The notes: generated from the sequence alone by a model not told the origin. Positions 47,329 to 59,900 are shown, counted from the first letter of the stretch. The stretch is DNA of 64,000 nt from Biomphalaria glabrata (GCF_947242115.1 NC_074713.1:8495001-8559000), one strand, 5' to 3'. Numbers and translations: made by a program.

Positions 47329-47574
47329 GTATTTCTATTTTTCTTCTTTTTTAAGTTCATATATAAATAGTAGCAGTAAACACCTTCTACGCCTGTTCAT
47401 TTGTTATCAGACTTAATGCTGGTAATGATGGCCAGAACTCTATTCTTTTCCCATTTTTTTAAATTGCAATAAACGGACCACATTTTAACTATCATCCTAA
47501 CATACGTTTTTAGCCTGTAAATTAGGGTATCTGTTCGAATAAAATTTTACGGCCGTTTTAACAAACCTTTTTAT

Positions 47575-47579
<5 letters not shown>

Positions 47580-47607
<28 letters not shown>

Positions 47608-48182
47608 GGAACCCTCATTTTGTTTTCTTTTAACCTCCGCATCGTAATAATTACGACATGACTATTTGGAAAGATTCGCTCATAAGTCGCCACCGACGCA
47701 TACACGCATACGAATTTTGGGCCCTTAAATTTAGTAGCACATTCACTTATCTACCCCCCCCCCCCCCCGAGCTAAAACAAAAATTAGGCTTTCATAAACT
47801 CTATGAATATTTCGTATCTCAATTCAAACTATATTATATTTCGACCGTGACCTGCCATGCCATTTTTTAAAAGTTAGTTTTACTTTTTTAGTCCTGTATA
47901 AGAAAGCGAATACATTTCTTCATACTACCATTTTCAGGCCTTTAGAAAATATGCAATCAAAAGCAATAGTCCCGTTCCCTTTCTACATTTAACATGTTTT
48001 TTTTTTTTGTTTTTGAAATAAAAAAGAAATTGTAATTGTTATCTTTCCCCCTTTTGAACGTAGCGAAATGACAATAGATCTAGATATATCTTTTTAATTG
48101 TATTAGGATTTTATTTGACAGTGTTAAAAAGTACCATTACTTGTTTTCTCTCTCTCTCTCTCTATCGCTCAAAAAAAAAAAG
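47580..48182. other. intron 1 of copy A, low-complexity part
   Basis: (CT)n at 47576-47607 and 48148-48163, poly-C at 47755-47768, and poly-T runs. No gene seen. Confidence 0.6.
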
Positions 48183-48440
48183 AGTCTAGATCAGGGGTGC
48201 GCAAATTACGATTCGCGGGCCACATCCGGTCCGTCGTAGTGTTTTATGCGGCCGGCGGACACCTCAAATCAGGCGTATCCACAATACGCACATATAAAAA
48301 TGTAAATATATTACAAAAGAGTTAAAATATATATATATATACATTATTGAAACATCTGATCCTTATCACTTTTAATTAAGAGGCTAAAGAAACATCGTTT
48401 CTAAAGGCCATTATAAAGGGTATAGTTAATTATTTATAAA
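48183..48440 (+). mobile_element. hAT end fragment
   Basis: CAGGGGTGCGCAAATTACG, then TTCGCGGGCCACATCCGGTC: the left end of a hAT element with the GCGGGCC block. No matching right end was found before the LINE at 48450. Confidence 0.6.
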
Positions 48441-48449
48441 CGAAATCTA

Positions 48450-50690
48450 TGGACCCACAAAGTCAGGCTCATCCCCTCTATTAAATGCTGATGGGACAAT
48501 CCTATTGTCAGATAAGGAAGAAATCCTAAAACGCTGGGCAGAGCACTTCGAAAAGGTTCTCAATACACCTTCCATCATAAATGAAGCGGCCATAGACAGG
48601 CTACAGCAAGTACCAATAAATGAAAAAATGGATGACCCCCCTACGCTAAAGGAAACCGATCTTGCCATTCAACAGCTCGCAAGCGGAAAAGCCCCAGGAG
48701 CTGACTCCATTCCCGCAGAGGTCTACAAAAAAGGTGGATTAGCCCTGATTGAAAGACTTCATAAGCTCTTCTTAATTATGTGGGAAAAAGAGTCAATACC
48801 ACAAGACTTTAAAGATGCCACAATTATTCATTTATACAAGCGAAAAGGAAACCGCCAGATCTGCGACAACCACAGAGGAATATCTCTTCTCTCTATTGCT
48901 GGGAAAATCCTTGCACTCATCCTACTAAATCGGCTCATGCAACACATAGAATATGGTCTACTACCAGAAAGCCAGTGCGGCTTCAGAAAAGAGCGTGGAA
49001 CCATTGACATGATCTTTGCAGCAAGGCAGCTCCAGAAAAATGCCAAGAACAAAATGCTGACCTGTTCTCAATATATGTCGACTTAACAAAGGCATTCGAC
49101 ACTGTTAGAAGAGAAGGACTCTGGAAGATCATGTCAAAGTATGGCTGTCCACAAAAATTCATAACTGTCACTGCCTGTTTCTAGTTGTAGGCGTGATGAC
49201 GCGAATGCCTCTGAGTGTTGTAGATACCTCTTCTGGTATTGCAGTAATGTCCTTTAATTAAATACTTTCTCATACGCACTAGATTTGCAGGTGCGTGAGA
49301 ACACTAACGTACTGAACTCTCCAAGCACAAACGTTCCGAATTATTAATAAACGCTCTTATAGCAGACAAGAATTTTATTACATATAAAATATAGATCACA
49401 AAAGATATTGGCGACTTCAGCCATCACAAAATATAAACCAATAAATACTGGCTGCTCATGCCATGAAGACAAAGTAATCACATTAATAAAATATTCACAA
49501 TATAAGTCCGAAGAAATCTTTCAAGTTAACACTTGCTCAAATTTGCCACCGTACATATTACAGACAGAGAAAATCATATTACAGCCACTCTCTGCTGGAG
49601 TTCTTCACTAACTGATTAACATTGCCCCTTATTTTAGAGTCCTTAAACTCATTCTCGTGCTTACCAGAACGGAATATTACGATAGGTGACTGAGTGTCAC
49701 TTCATGTCACAGAGGTTCTAAAACTGGACTGTGACAATAACCATGGTGAGACTATTTCATGATGGCATGAAGGCTCGTGTCCAAGAAAGTGGATAACCAT
49801 CAGAGCCCTTCGAAGTATCAAACGGAGTAAAACAAGGCTGTGTCCTAGCACCTACATTGTTCAGTATCATGTTCTCCGCTATGCTGACAGATGCATTCAC
49901 AAATAGAGAAAACAACGGGATAAATATATCATACAGATTTGATGGTGGCCTATTCAATCCGAGGCGGCTTAAAGCAAAAACAAAAACAAACGCAGCAGTA
50001 ATCAGAGACTTGCTATTTGCTGACGACTGTGCCCTAAATGCCTGCTCTGAAAACAATCTGCAGAGCATTGTCAGTGACTTCTCAAGAGCATGCTCAGACT
50101 TTGGCCTTACCATTAATACAAACAAGACTGAAGTCTTATATCTACCTGCTCCTGGGAACGCCTACTCGGATCCAAGCATCACTATAAATGGACAGGATAT
50201 AAACGCAGTGGACAAATTCACATATCTTGGCAGCACACTCTCCAGAAATGGAAAATTCGATAGTGAAATCGACCTGCGTATTGCCAAGGCCAGTGCATCC
50301 TACGACAGACTGTCTACAAATGTCTGGAACAGACGTGGTATCACCACAAACACCAAGCTAGGGGTCTATAGAGCCGTCATCCTCCCTACATTGCTCTATG
50401 CCTCAGAAACATGGACAGTGTACAGTAAACATGCAAAGAAACTAAACCACTTCCACATGACAAGTCTGAGAAAAATACTAAATGTCAAAGGGCAAGACAA
50501 AATACCAGATACAGAAGTCCTTCGAAGAGCATTAACCTGCCTAGTGTGCGGCCGAACATTCCGGGATCACATAGGTCTCACCAGCCACATGAGGAGGCAT
50601 AAAACCCCAGTGCAAAGCCCTCAGCCCTATCGATGACAAAGTGGTCATCATCGAACCACGATGGACGAACTATATATATATATAGTTAAC
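48450..50690 (+). mobile_element. RTE-like LINE with C-terminal C2H2 finger, split by a solo LTR
   Basis: 5'-truncated polymerase ORF: LSDKEEILKRWAEHFEKVLN, GKAPGADSIPAEVY, NHRGISLLSIAGKILALILL, GFRKERGTIDMIFAARQLQ, then after the LTR VKQGCVLAPTLFSIMF, FADDCALNACSENNLQS, LYASETWTVYSKHAKKLN, and finally CLVCGRTFRDHIGLTSHMRRH, a C-x2-C-x12-H-x3-H finger, and stop. The endonuclease is missing. One small frame change lies near 49080. The 3' UTR ends in CGAACTATATATATATA. Two more 3' ends of this family lie in the window. It sits in intron 1 of copy A. Confidence 0.88.
49166..49736. mobile_element. solo LTR inside the LINE
   Basis: 571 bp from TGTCACTGCC to GGACTGTGACA, with perfect TGTCAC/GTGACA ends and a perfect 5-bp target duplication ATAAC (49161-49165 and 49737-49741). 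Size and ends fit a Ty3/Gypsy-type LTR left by recombination. It is younger than the LINE that carries it. Orientation not decided. Confidence 0.85.
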
Positions 50691-51379
50691 GAAGATTATT
50701 CTAATTAGCAATATTTCGATACTTTCAGTCAAAGACACAACTTCGCATCGTATTTATTCAGTGCTACGATGAGCTATGTTGAAATTGTTGTGTAGGTTTG
50801 GAACAAGTTGTCAAGTGTTGCTAACAACTGATGAAGAAATGTAAACTCTGCCTTTCGCACCGGTATGATTACTTCAAACGCAGATGTAAGTGCATCGAGC
50901 ATAGTTTCTGGATTACTTCTAATTTGAGGTGGCTGAAGATCTACCTCTACCTTTGCTGGACCACTTATGTTCGCTTTGATTTTTTTATTTAAATAAAGAA
51001 CAATATCCCAACCATAAACTCTAAACGGGAAAGTTTGTGTAAAGATGCGTTAAATGTCATACATAATATTGACATTAATATCTTAGTGATCAAACGGAAA
51101 TAGAAGTCTTGAACACAGGAAGTTCCGAAAAGTACTTGAAGATTTGGAAACAAAATATTCCCATGTTCGGCACCATAGTAGTATCTGCTGAAATAGCATG
51201 GGCAAAGTATTTAAAAGAATATGCAATTATTTTCCTTGAGGGACATTGAATTGACTTAATTACCATTATTTCAAATGATGAGTGGTTAACAGACTTTGTT
51301 TAATTTTTTTGTAGTGGGAAGTTATACAATTGGGTTTTTGCATATGAAATGTATGTGCATGTTAAATCTTTTCAAACAA
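50691..51379. other. spacer without recognised gene
   Basis: AT-rich. No frame, splice-flanked exon or repeat end that I can name. Confidence 0.5.
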
Positions 51380-54300
51380 AGCTAAAGAAGTAACACCAAA
51401 ATACCTTAAAACCATAGTAATAAATTTTCAAAGCATTAGGAACAAAACAGCAGACTTAGAAATTTTATTAGAATGTGAGAAACCAGACATAATTGCAGGC
51501 ACAGAAACTTGGCTACATCCTGAAATTTATAATGCAGAAATTTTCAATAGTAATTATGAAATTTTTAGAAAAGATAGGGCTGATAATCATGGAGGAGTTC
51601 TTTTTAGCAATAAAAAACACTCTTATAGCAGAAGAAATTACCTTACCTAACTCAAAAAATATAGAATCAACATTTTGTAAAATTAATAATCCCTAATAAT
51701 AGGCAGCATTTACAGACCACCAAATTCTAGTTTAGAATACATGCAGGAACTATGTAATCAGATTACTACACTTAAAGAGACAAATAAAAATGCAGTTTTT
51801 TTGGATTATGGGTGATTTCAACCTACCTGATATAAATTGGAAAACACTAACCATAGATAAACACCAAAAACTTAAGGACATAAATGAGCTTTTCATAGAA
51901 ACTTTACACAACCTAAGTTTAGATCAAATCATTAAAAAGCCAACTAGATTAAACAACACATTAGATCTCTTCTTAACCAACAGACCTGGATTAGTAGTTG
52001 ATTATGATATTATCCCTGGTCTATCAGACCATGAGATCATAAAAATACACAGTCAGATAAAAGCAGTAGCCAATACAAAACCCAAAAGAAAAATCTTACT
52101 CTGGAATAAATGTAACCTAACACAACTACACCAAGCTGCATTAAACTTTCAACAAACATTCTTATTAGAAAAAGACATTAACCAACCAGTCGATGACCTC
52201 TGGAATTTCATTAAAAACCATCTTAAAAGCATTATAGAAAATCATATACCAACTAAATACACATCAAACAAAATAAATAAATGCTGGTTTAATAATAGAC
52301 TATAGAAGCTTTGTAAACAGAAGGAAAACCTATATAGAAAATTTAAAGAAACTAATGCAGAAAGAGTTTACAAAAAGTATATAAAAATTAAACACTTAAC
52401 CCAAAAAGTAAGCAGACAGCTGCAGAGTAAATACATAAACAATGTAATATCTAAAGATAACAACAAAAACCTATGGTCATACATTAAGTCTAAGAAAATG
52501 GAAACAACAGGCGTAGCGCCATTAAAAGATGAACATAACATAATACATCAGTGATGCTCAACCGTATTCGGCCGGCGGGCCATTTTAATTTCCGACACTT
52601 GTGTCGCGGGCCACGTCAACAAAAAATGTTAAAAAAAAAGGAAATTGACAATAAACCATTTTTATTAGGAAACCCGTGAACCTAGTACTTACATTTGTTC
52701 ATGTGAAGTTTATCTTACACCAACTTTTAAATATCCGGCTGCATGAGATGTGCACTGAATCTAGAACTCTAGATGTTCGTCCTTGAGACGAATTACATAA
52801 CATGGGTTTCAAAAGATTCATCACTGAAAACGTTGTGTCCTCACAAACAGGTGCTGTTCATTAGTGTGATCATCATTAACGCTTGTTGTCGGAGATTTAG
52901 AAAAGTTTCTTCAAGGAACAAAGATTACAAATCAATTGTCTGCATCACTTAAAATTTGTTAAGATGGGTTGTCTAGCTTTTATAAGTTGCAGCTCTGTCT
53001 GGGCACTTGGCACATTAGCCGCGAATGGATTTTTGAAACCACGAACTTTGTTCGATCTGAACACGATCACCATCACATTGACTGAACAGACTGAACAGCT
53101 TGCCACATAAATTTTGTTGGTGAATAATTTAATGAAGCCACAGAGACTTGGTAGCATTTGACACGACAATATTTCTAATAACACTTACTGTCAGCTATAC
53201 TTGTGGCACCATCAGTAGTCACTCCAAGTAATTTCTCCCAAGCAAGAGAAAGATCCTCTGTGATGGTTGAAACTTCTTTGACAGGACTTCGCTAGTGGAG
53301 GTCTCATGCATGCCCCTCATAGCTAATAATTTCTCTGATTTCAAAACTGCTGTTTGAACCGAAAACAATTACCAATATTTTGAGCGGCATCAGATATGTA
53401 GGTAGACTTGTCAGCGGCAAAAGAAAACATTTCGAAATCCGATTTGTCTGTTAGTTTTGAATGGAGATATCTTTCACTAGCTTTTTAATTATTATGAGAA
53501 AGGCTGACGGCTTCAACAGCATTCTTCTTTTCAGGACTGATTTCTCCCATCATTGTTAGCAAGCACTATTTTTATGCAATTGCCGTCGGAACATGCCTTT
53601 ATTTCTCTACTTACAATGTGTATAGCTCTGTAGCTAACCTTACAGCCGACTTATTTTATTGTTTGTTTTTGGTAAACATTGTCATCTGTCCTTCAGTCTA
53701 GGTGTAATCTAATAGTTGCGTCTCAAACCAAGAATGCCGCCTTATTTATTTATGTGTTGGTTTCCTAAAGGTGTTTAATGTTATAGTGTTTAAAAAGAGC
53801 CACTCTTTCTTGATATGAAAACTATGATGGCTTAGTGTCACTACCCATCCATTTACCCTAACGTAAGGAAAGATTATTTTTTTTTGTGAACAGAGGATTT
53901 TTTACACTTTGTGTCGACGTGTCGGCGGGCCGGATGGAATCACGTAACGGGCCGGATGTGGCCCGCGGGCCGTATTTTGGGCATCACTGTAATACATAAT
54001 GATAATGAAACTAAAGCAAACATCCTAAACAAATACTTTGCATCAGCATTCTCAGCCCCAGGAGACAAAGACATATTACTGAATTTGAACCAAGTAGACA
54101 ACATAGAAGAAATAGTAGTACAAGAAAATGGAATTCAAAAACTATTAGCCAACACCAAACCAAATAAAGCTTCTGGACCTGATGGTATTCCAGCTAGATT
54201 ACTCAAAGAACTAAGTAATGAGCTAGCCCCAGTGTTCAAAATACTCTTTCAGGCTTCGCTTAACCAGGGCAGAGTACCAAAGGACTGGAAAGAAGCTAAT

Positions 54301-55695
54301 GTCACCCCCCTATTTAAAAAAGGAGAAAAATCTGACCCAGGAAACTACAGACCAGTATCACTTACCAGCATCACATGTAAAATCCTAGAACACATAATAT
54401 GTAGCAACATCATAAACCACTTAGACAAACATAATGTCCTCACACCATACCAACATGGCTTTAGGAAATATAGATCATGTGAAACACAACTAATAGGACT
54501 AATTGATGATTTCTCAAAAGGTTTAGATAATAGTGAACAAATAGATGCTATCTTACTAGATTTTTCTAAGGCTATTGATAAAGTTCACCACCATAGTTTG
54601 CTTAAAAAATTAATTAAATTAAAATATTTCGGCAGTAATGGTCCACTGTATCAGTGGATTAAAGACTTTCTGATAGGGAGAGAACAAACTGTAATAATAA
54701 ATGTCTCTAAATCAACACCGATAACAGTAAACTCAGGTGTACCTCAAGGAACAGTCTTGGGTCCACTACTATTTTTAATTTACATAAATGATTTACCAAA
54801 TTGCATTACTTCAGGAACAAAAGTCAGATTAGTTGCAGACGATTGCATAATATATAGAACAATAAAAACAACACAAGACACAGATATTTTACAAAGAGAA
54901 TTAGATGAATTACAGAAATGGGAATCAAATAGGAGCATGTCTTTCCACCCAGGAAAATGTCAGTTGTTAAGAGTAACAAAAAAACTAAAACAAATTAATT
55001 CCACTTATCTTATTCATGGCAAACCAGTAACACAGACTAAAAACGCAAAATACCTAGGTGTTATAATAAATGAAAAACTGTCATGGAATCCACATATTGA
55101 TGAAACTACAAAAAATCAAACAAAGCATTAGGATTTATTAAAAGAAATTTCTATAAATCAAATAAGAACATAAAACTAAAATGTTATTTAACCTTGGTTA
55201 GGCCAATAATAGAATATGCATCCTCTGTTTGGGACCCCTCAACTCAAGAAAACATTAAGAAACTAGAACAGACACAAAATAGAGCAGTGCGATTCATAAC
55301 AAACGAATATTCACATTTGACTAGAGTAACACCTTTAGTAAAATCACTAAATTTAGAAAGCCTTCAGGACAGAAGGCTCAAAAGTAAAGTAGCAATCATA
55401 CATAAAACACTGAACCATAATCTTCAAATACAAAAACAAAATTTAATAAAATACTCTGAAAGACACAAAGATAAAGGCACATTCCTCATCCCATATGCTA
55501 GGACAAATTAGTACAAATACTCCTTCTTCCCTAGTGCTATTAGAGCATGGAATGGGTTGCCTGAGCTAGCCAGGAAAACCAGTGACTTGGCAGAATTTAA
55601 GTCATTGGTTAATATGCATGACTAAATGCATGACGCGTAGGACGTAATCATCTTCTTTTTTGAAGTAACGTCTGTATTATATAAGATAAGATAAG
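51380..55695 (+). mobile_element. CR1/Jockey-like LINE, longest copy, split by a hAT element
   Basis: APE endonuclease (VINFQSIRNKTADLEILLEC; GTETWLHPEIYNAE; FWIMGDFNLPDINW; PGLSDHEI), linker, then RT (NKASGPDGIPARLLKELSNE; NYRPVSLTSITCKILEHI; YQHGFRKYRSCETQLIGLID; LDFSKAIDKVHH; SGVPQGTVLGPLLFLIYIND; VADDCIIYRTI) and the C-terminal AWNGLPELA region. The 3' end has a TATTATATAAGATAAGATAA tail. Only a few stops and frame changes. The RT motif has V-A-D-D. The copy appears 5'-truncated just before the endonuclease. At least five truncated relatives lie in the window. Confidence 0.92.
52549..53989 (-). mobile_element. hAT DNA transposon (GTF2IRD2-like) inserted in the LINE
   Basis: 1441 bp with inverted ends CAGTGATGCTCAA...CGGCCGGCGGGCC and, on the other strand, CAGTGATGCCCAA...CGGCCCGCGGGCC. 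It is flanked by a perfect 8-bp duplication TAATACAT (52541-52548, 53990-53997), the target size of hAT elements. The minus strand keeps transposase pieces such as RGFKNPFAANVPSAQTELQL. The gene is decayed by deletions, so it is non-autonomous now. Confidence 0.9.
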
Positions 55696-56160
55696 AAGCT
55701 TTTCAATTTCTCCAGGCAAGGAAGTGAAACATGTTTTTGTCATTTTCCTCTGCTGAAAGGTGAAACTATTCCAAGAAAATTATTAAAAGAAAAAGACATA
55801 TTTGGATTCCTTGATTGTGGAATTTAACAGCAAATTTTAAGACGTTAAGAACCAGTTTTCCAGACCCTTAGCTCACCATTTAGTATAGAAGCCAATTCAG
55901 CTCTAGAGGTCATAATTCAAATCAAATTATGATCTGAAAGAGAAGTTGAAGTCAGTTCTTCCAGGGACATTTTATTGGTGCAAAACTGCCCGAATCTGTA
56001 TTTCCACACTTCAAAAAATAATTTGCTGCTAAATGTTCACATTATTTTGGTACACATACATCTGTAAACAACTTTTTTTTTGTAAATAAGTGTAATAACT
56101 GATCGATGTGACTGACTATAATTTGACTGCACAAGAATAACTGGTTTCTAGAGGTGCGCA
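55696..56160 (+). mobile_element. hAT transposase C-terminal relic
   Basis: HFPLLKGETIPRKLLKEKDI and, in shifting frames, SALEVIIQIKL and AKCSHYFGTHTSVNNFFF, resemble the NPF...LQ-x-ELI and FGSTY-CE regions of GTF2IRD2-like hAT transposases. Many breaks. It directly follows the LINE tail. Confidence 0.5.
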
Positions 56161-56207
56161 CCTTTGCACTAGCCTAGATGGTGGTGTGCGCATGGCAGAG
56201 TCATAAC

Positions 56208-56238
<31 letters not shown>

Positions 56239-56242
<4 letters not shown>

Positions 56243-57880
56243 ACGAATCTCCCTATCCAGTCTCGCTGCAAATTGCACCAAACGACACCACCAACTTAAA
56301 GAACTTGACAACTCGGGGCTTGAAAATAACGTAATAGTTTAATGTCAATAAATAACAGCCAATACTGTACAATTGGCAGCACGTAACACAAGACTGTACA
56401 AATATCTCTCCGCCGTATCAACTCTTGCACTGGTCTCTCTGTCTCGTCTCGGACTTGTACTAGCCGTTGTAACGAACTGTAGATCGGGAAGTTGTGACTG
56501 ACTGGTCTCTGATACCTTCGCTCCTTATATAGGGTCACTGCTGGCCTTCTAGAACCGGACAGAACGTCGCTCGAACATTCTGGGTGGTCAGATGACTACA
56601 TCCCTCGTGACACTCCTGAGCTCTATTCACGACGTCGATCCTTCCCGAACCATCATGTTGACACTCGTCTCGGCCGATCGTCGTAACTCGTCACGGTTGA
56701 CCGCTCGGGCGATTGGCGTCGGCTGACTACACACACACACCACTACCCCCATCTGTGCCACCACCAGGTTTATAACACTGCCCCCTCCTTAGATCTGTCC
56801 GTCCCGGGCAGATCCAGCTTCACCATAGTACTTGTTGAGTCTGTCGGTGGACGACCTTCAGTTTCGACCTTGGGCTCTTCTGTATTCGATACACAACATT
56901 GTTTATTCTTTTTATCACTCGGTAGGGTCCTTCCCAGTCTTTTTGAAGCTTTGGGGACTTGCCTTTTCGTCTTTGTGGATTGTAAAGCCACACCAGATCG
57001 TTCTCCTGAAACCCAGCGGCATTGGCCCGTTTTTCGTACCTTGTCTTCACCTGGTCACTGTTGATCTTGATGTTCATTCGGGCAAGAGCGTGTGTTTTCT
57101 CCATCCGTTTTCGGAGATTTGCGACATAGACTTTTGAAGAGGCTGGCACATCTCCCGGAATCCCGAATAGCAAATCACATGGTAGTTGCAGCTCTCGGCC
57201 GAACAACATCTTTGCTGGAGTGTAACCATTGGTGCTGTGAATCTATCCTCTATATGCCATAAAGAACATTGGTATATAGGTGTCCCAGTCATCTTGACGA
57301 TCATCGACGACTTTCGACAGGTGTTGTTCCAGTGTTCGGTTAAATCGTTCTACCATCCCGTCTGACTGGGGGTGAAGATGGATTGTGCGTGTCTTCTCGA
57401 TGCCGAGTACCTGGCACATCTCTTGGAAGATCTTGGATTCGAAGTTTCGGCCCTGGTCGGAGTGTAACTCTATGGAAGCACCGAATCGGCTAATCCAATT
57501 TTCTACAAGTGTTTCCTCTATGGTGGTAGCTTCTTGGTTTGGTATCGCATACGCCTCAGGCCACTTAGTAAAATAGTCGATCGCCACTAGAACGTACTTG
57601 TTTCCTCTCTGGGACTCAGAAAACGGTCCGGCTACATCGATCGCTATTCTTTCGAAGGGATTACCGACGTTGTATTGCTGCATACGTCCCCTCGTTCTCC
57701 TGTGCGAGCCCTTCGCTGCAGCACAAGCGTCGCACCTTCGGCACCATTCTTCTACATCATCCCGGTAGCCGAACCAGTAAAACCACTGGCGTACTTTTTC
57801 AAAGGTCTTGTTGACACCTAAATGTGACCCACTAGAATTATTATGGATTTCTTGCAACACCTCGGCAAGAGGTGTTGCAA
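56239..57880 (-). mobile_element. Ty3/Gypsy fossil: integrase end and 3' LTR
   Basis: Minus strand: integrase zinc-binding region and core (about 57243-57860; KTFEKVRQWFYWFGYRDDVE, CRRCDACAAAKG, IAIDVAGPFSESQRGN, HSDQGRNFES, HPQSDGMVERFNRTLEQHL), integrase C-terminus (about 56820-57209), a polypurine tract (AAGGAGGGGGCAGT) and a complete 3' LTR of 539 bp (56239-56777; TGTTA...TAACA ends). Everything upstream of the integrase zinc-binding region is missing. It is 5'-truncated with few breaks in what remains, so fairly young. The LTR abuts (TA)n. Confidence 0.9.
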
Positions 57881-57884
57881 TATA

Positions 57885-58335
57885 AAAAAAAGTAAATTAC
57901 ACACTAAAAAATCTTTGAGAGTAGCCTAAGGGGTTTTAAGTGTAAACACCCCTTTAGCGAGGTTTGAAGCGAAAAAATACCTCTTCTATAAAAATACACA
58001 CTAACATTCTTTGAGCTTAGCCAAGCCAAAGGGGAGTTTTGAGTTAAAAACCCCCTCCTCCAAATGGCTTTTTTTTAGTTTAAATCCCCCTACAGAGAGT
58101 TTTGAGGTTAAAAACCAATCTTCAATATTATTCTAAAGCAAAACTACACTCACCAAATTATATGAGCGTAGCTAAATGGGGTTTTGAATTTGTTAAAAAA
58201 AAACTCCAGAGATTCTTTTAGTATAAAACTACACAACACATGATTTTGACGATAAAACTTCCCTTTTCGATATAAAATCTAAAGCAAACTACAGTCACCT
58301 AATTCCAAGGGCGTAGCCAAGAGAGGTTGCACAAT
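57885..58335. repeat. degenerate ~90-bp repeats (GGGCGTAGCCAAG type)
   Basis: Four to five diverged copies with words such as CTAAAGCAAACTACA, GTTTTGAGTTAAAAACCCC and GGGCGTAGCCAAGAGAGG. Related words occur at 30290-30660 and 59640-59900. Confidence 0.6.
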
Positions 58336-58389
58336 TTCTACCAGTGACTGGACTCCATTAATAAAGTGCAGTGGATAGCCATCTGCCGA

Positions 58390-58760
58390 AATTGAAAAAG
58401 ACTAAATGTAGCTCAACAAAGATTGCTTAGGCTGAATTTAGGAGTCAATTATAGAGATCGAGTCTCAATCAAGGAAATGCTATGCCGAACAGGGAGTCGA
58501 CCCTATAGTGACAGAGCGTCGCATGAGGTTTGCGGGACATGTATTCCGACAAAATGAATTACGCATAATAAGAGTTGCAATGACATGGAGGCTATTACAA
58601 GGAAATCGCAAACAGGAACATCCTAGTACAACTTAACGCCACACTTTCATAGAGGTTCTCAGAGCAGGTGGGAAGAGGCTTCAGAAATTGCCATATTTTG
58701 TGGAAGCAGCTTGCCTCCCAATGAGCCGAACGGCGAGGGGGGATCTAATTCAGTAAGAAT
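58390..58760 (+). mobile_element. RTE-like LINE fragment
   Basis: ACTAAATGTAGCTCAACAAA to CCGAACGGCGAGGGGGGATC. Parallels 6990-7345 (VTERRMRFAGHVFRQNE), with frame changes. Confidence 0.8.
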
Positions 58761-58764
58761 AGCA

Positions 58765-59107
58765 CTGGTTTTGAAATAAAACTTTTAATAGCAAAATAAT
58801 GCACTCTAAATACCTCAGAATATGCATTTTTTAGGCTTTCAATACCGGGAATAGTGCTTGGCGGCGGGGCTTCGCGAGTCTACGCTCCCCCAGACCCCAT
58901 TACTATCGAAGGCGGGGAGTCTACAAATTTTTCACTAACTCCAGGAAGAACCTATTCTAGGGTATAATAAACGATATAAGAAAGAATGAAGAGTCAGAAT
59001 GTAATAAAGATTAATTATACACACACACACATACATACATATATATATCGCGTGGGGGGGGGGGGAGAAACCCCAACCCCGTAAAAAAATCCTGGCTATA
59101 CCCATGA

Positions 59108-59145
<38 letters not shown>

Positions 59146-59146
59146 A

Positions 59147-59178
<32 letters not shown>

Positions 59179-59224
59179 CAAAAATTATATTTGTATTTCA
59201 AAAGAACTTACATACTATTTTCAG
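58765..59224. repeat. TE end, (TA)n and (GA)n before exon 2 of copy A
   Basis: CGGGGCTTCGCGAGTCTACG near 58865 and the inverted CCTGGCTATACCCATG near 59090 are dispersed repeat ends. They are followed by (TA)n and (GA)n to 59173, only 50 bp before the exon 2 acceptor. Confidence 0.6.
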
Positions 59225-59386
59225 CCTTTAATGTAAACAACTATCCTGACCCGAAGCCAATTCCTGAAACCTGCCGAAACTTTTCTGGCTATCAACTATA
59301 TCGCAACAAGAATGTACAGTTGTGTTTGAAGTTTCATATGTTTGGCGCTCCTGTTTCATTCGAAACAGCTGAAAATTATTGTAAAA
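59225..59386 (+). CDS. CTLD-like gene copy A, exon 2
   Basis: 162-nt exon with acceptor CATACTATTTTCAG and donor AAAA|GTAAAT, phase 1 at both ends. It encodes FNVNNYPDPKPIPETC, NFSGYQLYRNKNVQLCLKFH and ETAENYCK. The A-E-x-Y-C segment is the second-helix cysteine of a CTLD. The codon that is a stop in copy C is CAA (Gln) here. Open and complete. Confidence 0.82.
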
Positions 59387-59639
59387 GTAAATGTGTTTCT
59401 TTGTTAATTTTTAGCAGCCTTCGAAATGGGACTAGCCGATTTTAGTTTTGTATGGTTTGTCCGTCCCTCCGTTCTTTCATCCCGTTTAAATCTTAGAAAC
59501 TAGAAGAGAGAATGAAATTCGGATCATTCAAAGTTCTGACGCAACGGTTACTTTTTTCTTTAATAATAATAAATTTAAATTAAATATGCAAGACTCAATC
59601 CCCTCCCAAGAAAAAAAGAAGGTAAAATAAAATGACAGC

Positions 59640-59900
59640 ATGAAACTCCATTTATGTTGCAATTGAAGAGGTTGGTTTTAAAACCTCTTCTCAATCAAAG
59701 ACGCTCGACGTTAATCAAGTGGATCTTTGAGGTCAAGCAATGGGCTGAAAAGTACTAAAGCAAACTACATTAAATTCAAGTTGGGTGTTAAGGTTAAAAT
59801 CGACATCAATAAAAAAAAAAACTTAAGCAAAACGACATATACTAACCCTTAAAAATGTAGAGAGGGAGAGTAGTTGAAGTTCAGCCCTTCCAAAAAAAAA
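59640..59900 (+). repeat. intron 2 segment shared with copy B
   Basis: Matches 30410-30645 in order (GATCTTTGAGGTCAAGCAAT; AATTCAAGTTGGGTG; TAGTTGAAGTTCAGCC). Supports a duplication that included intron 2. Confidence 0.6.
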
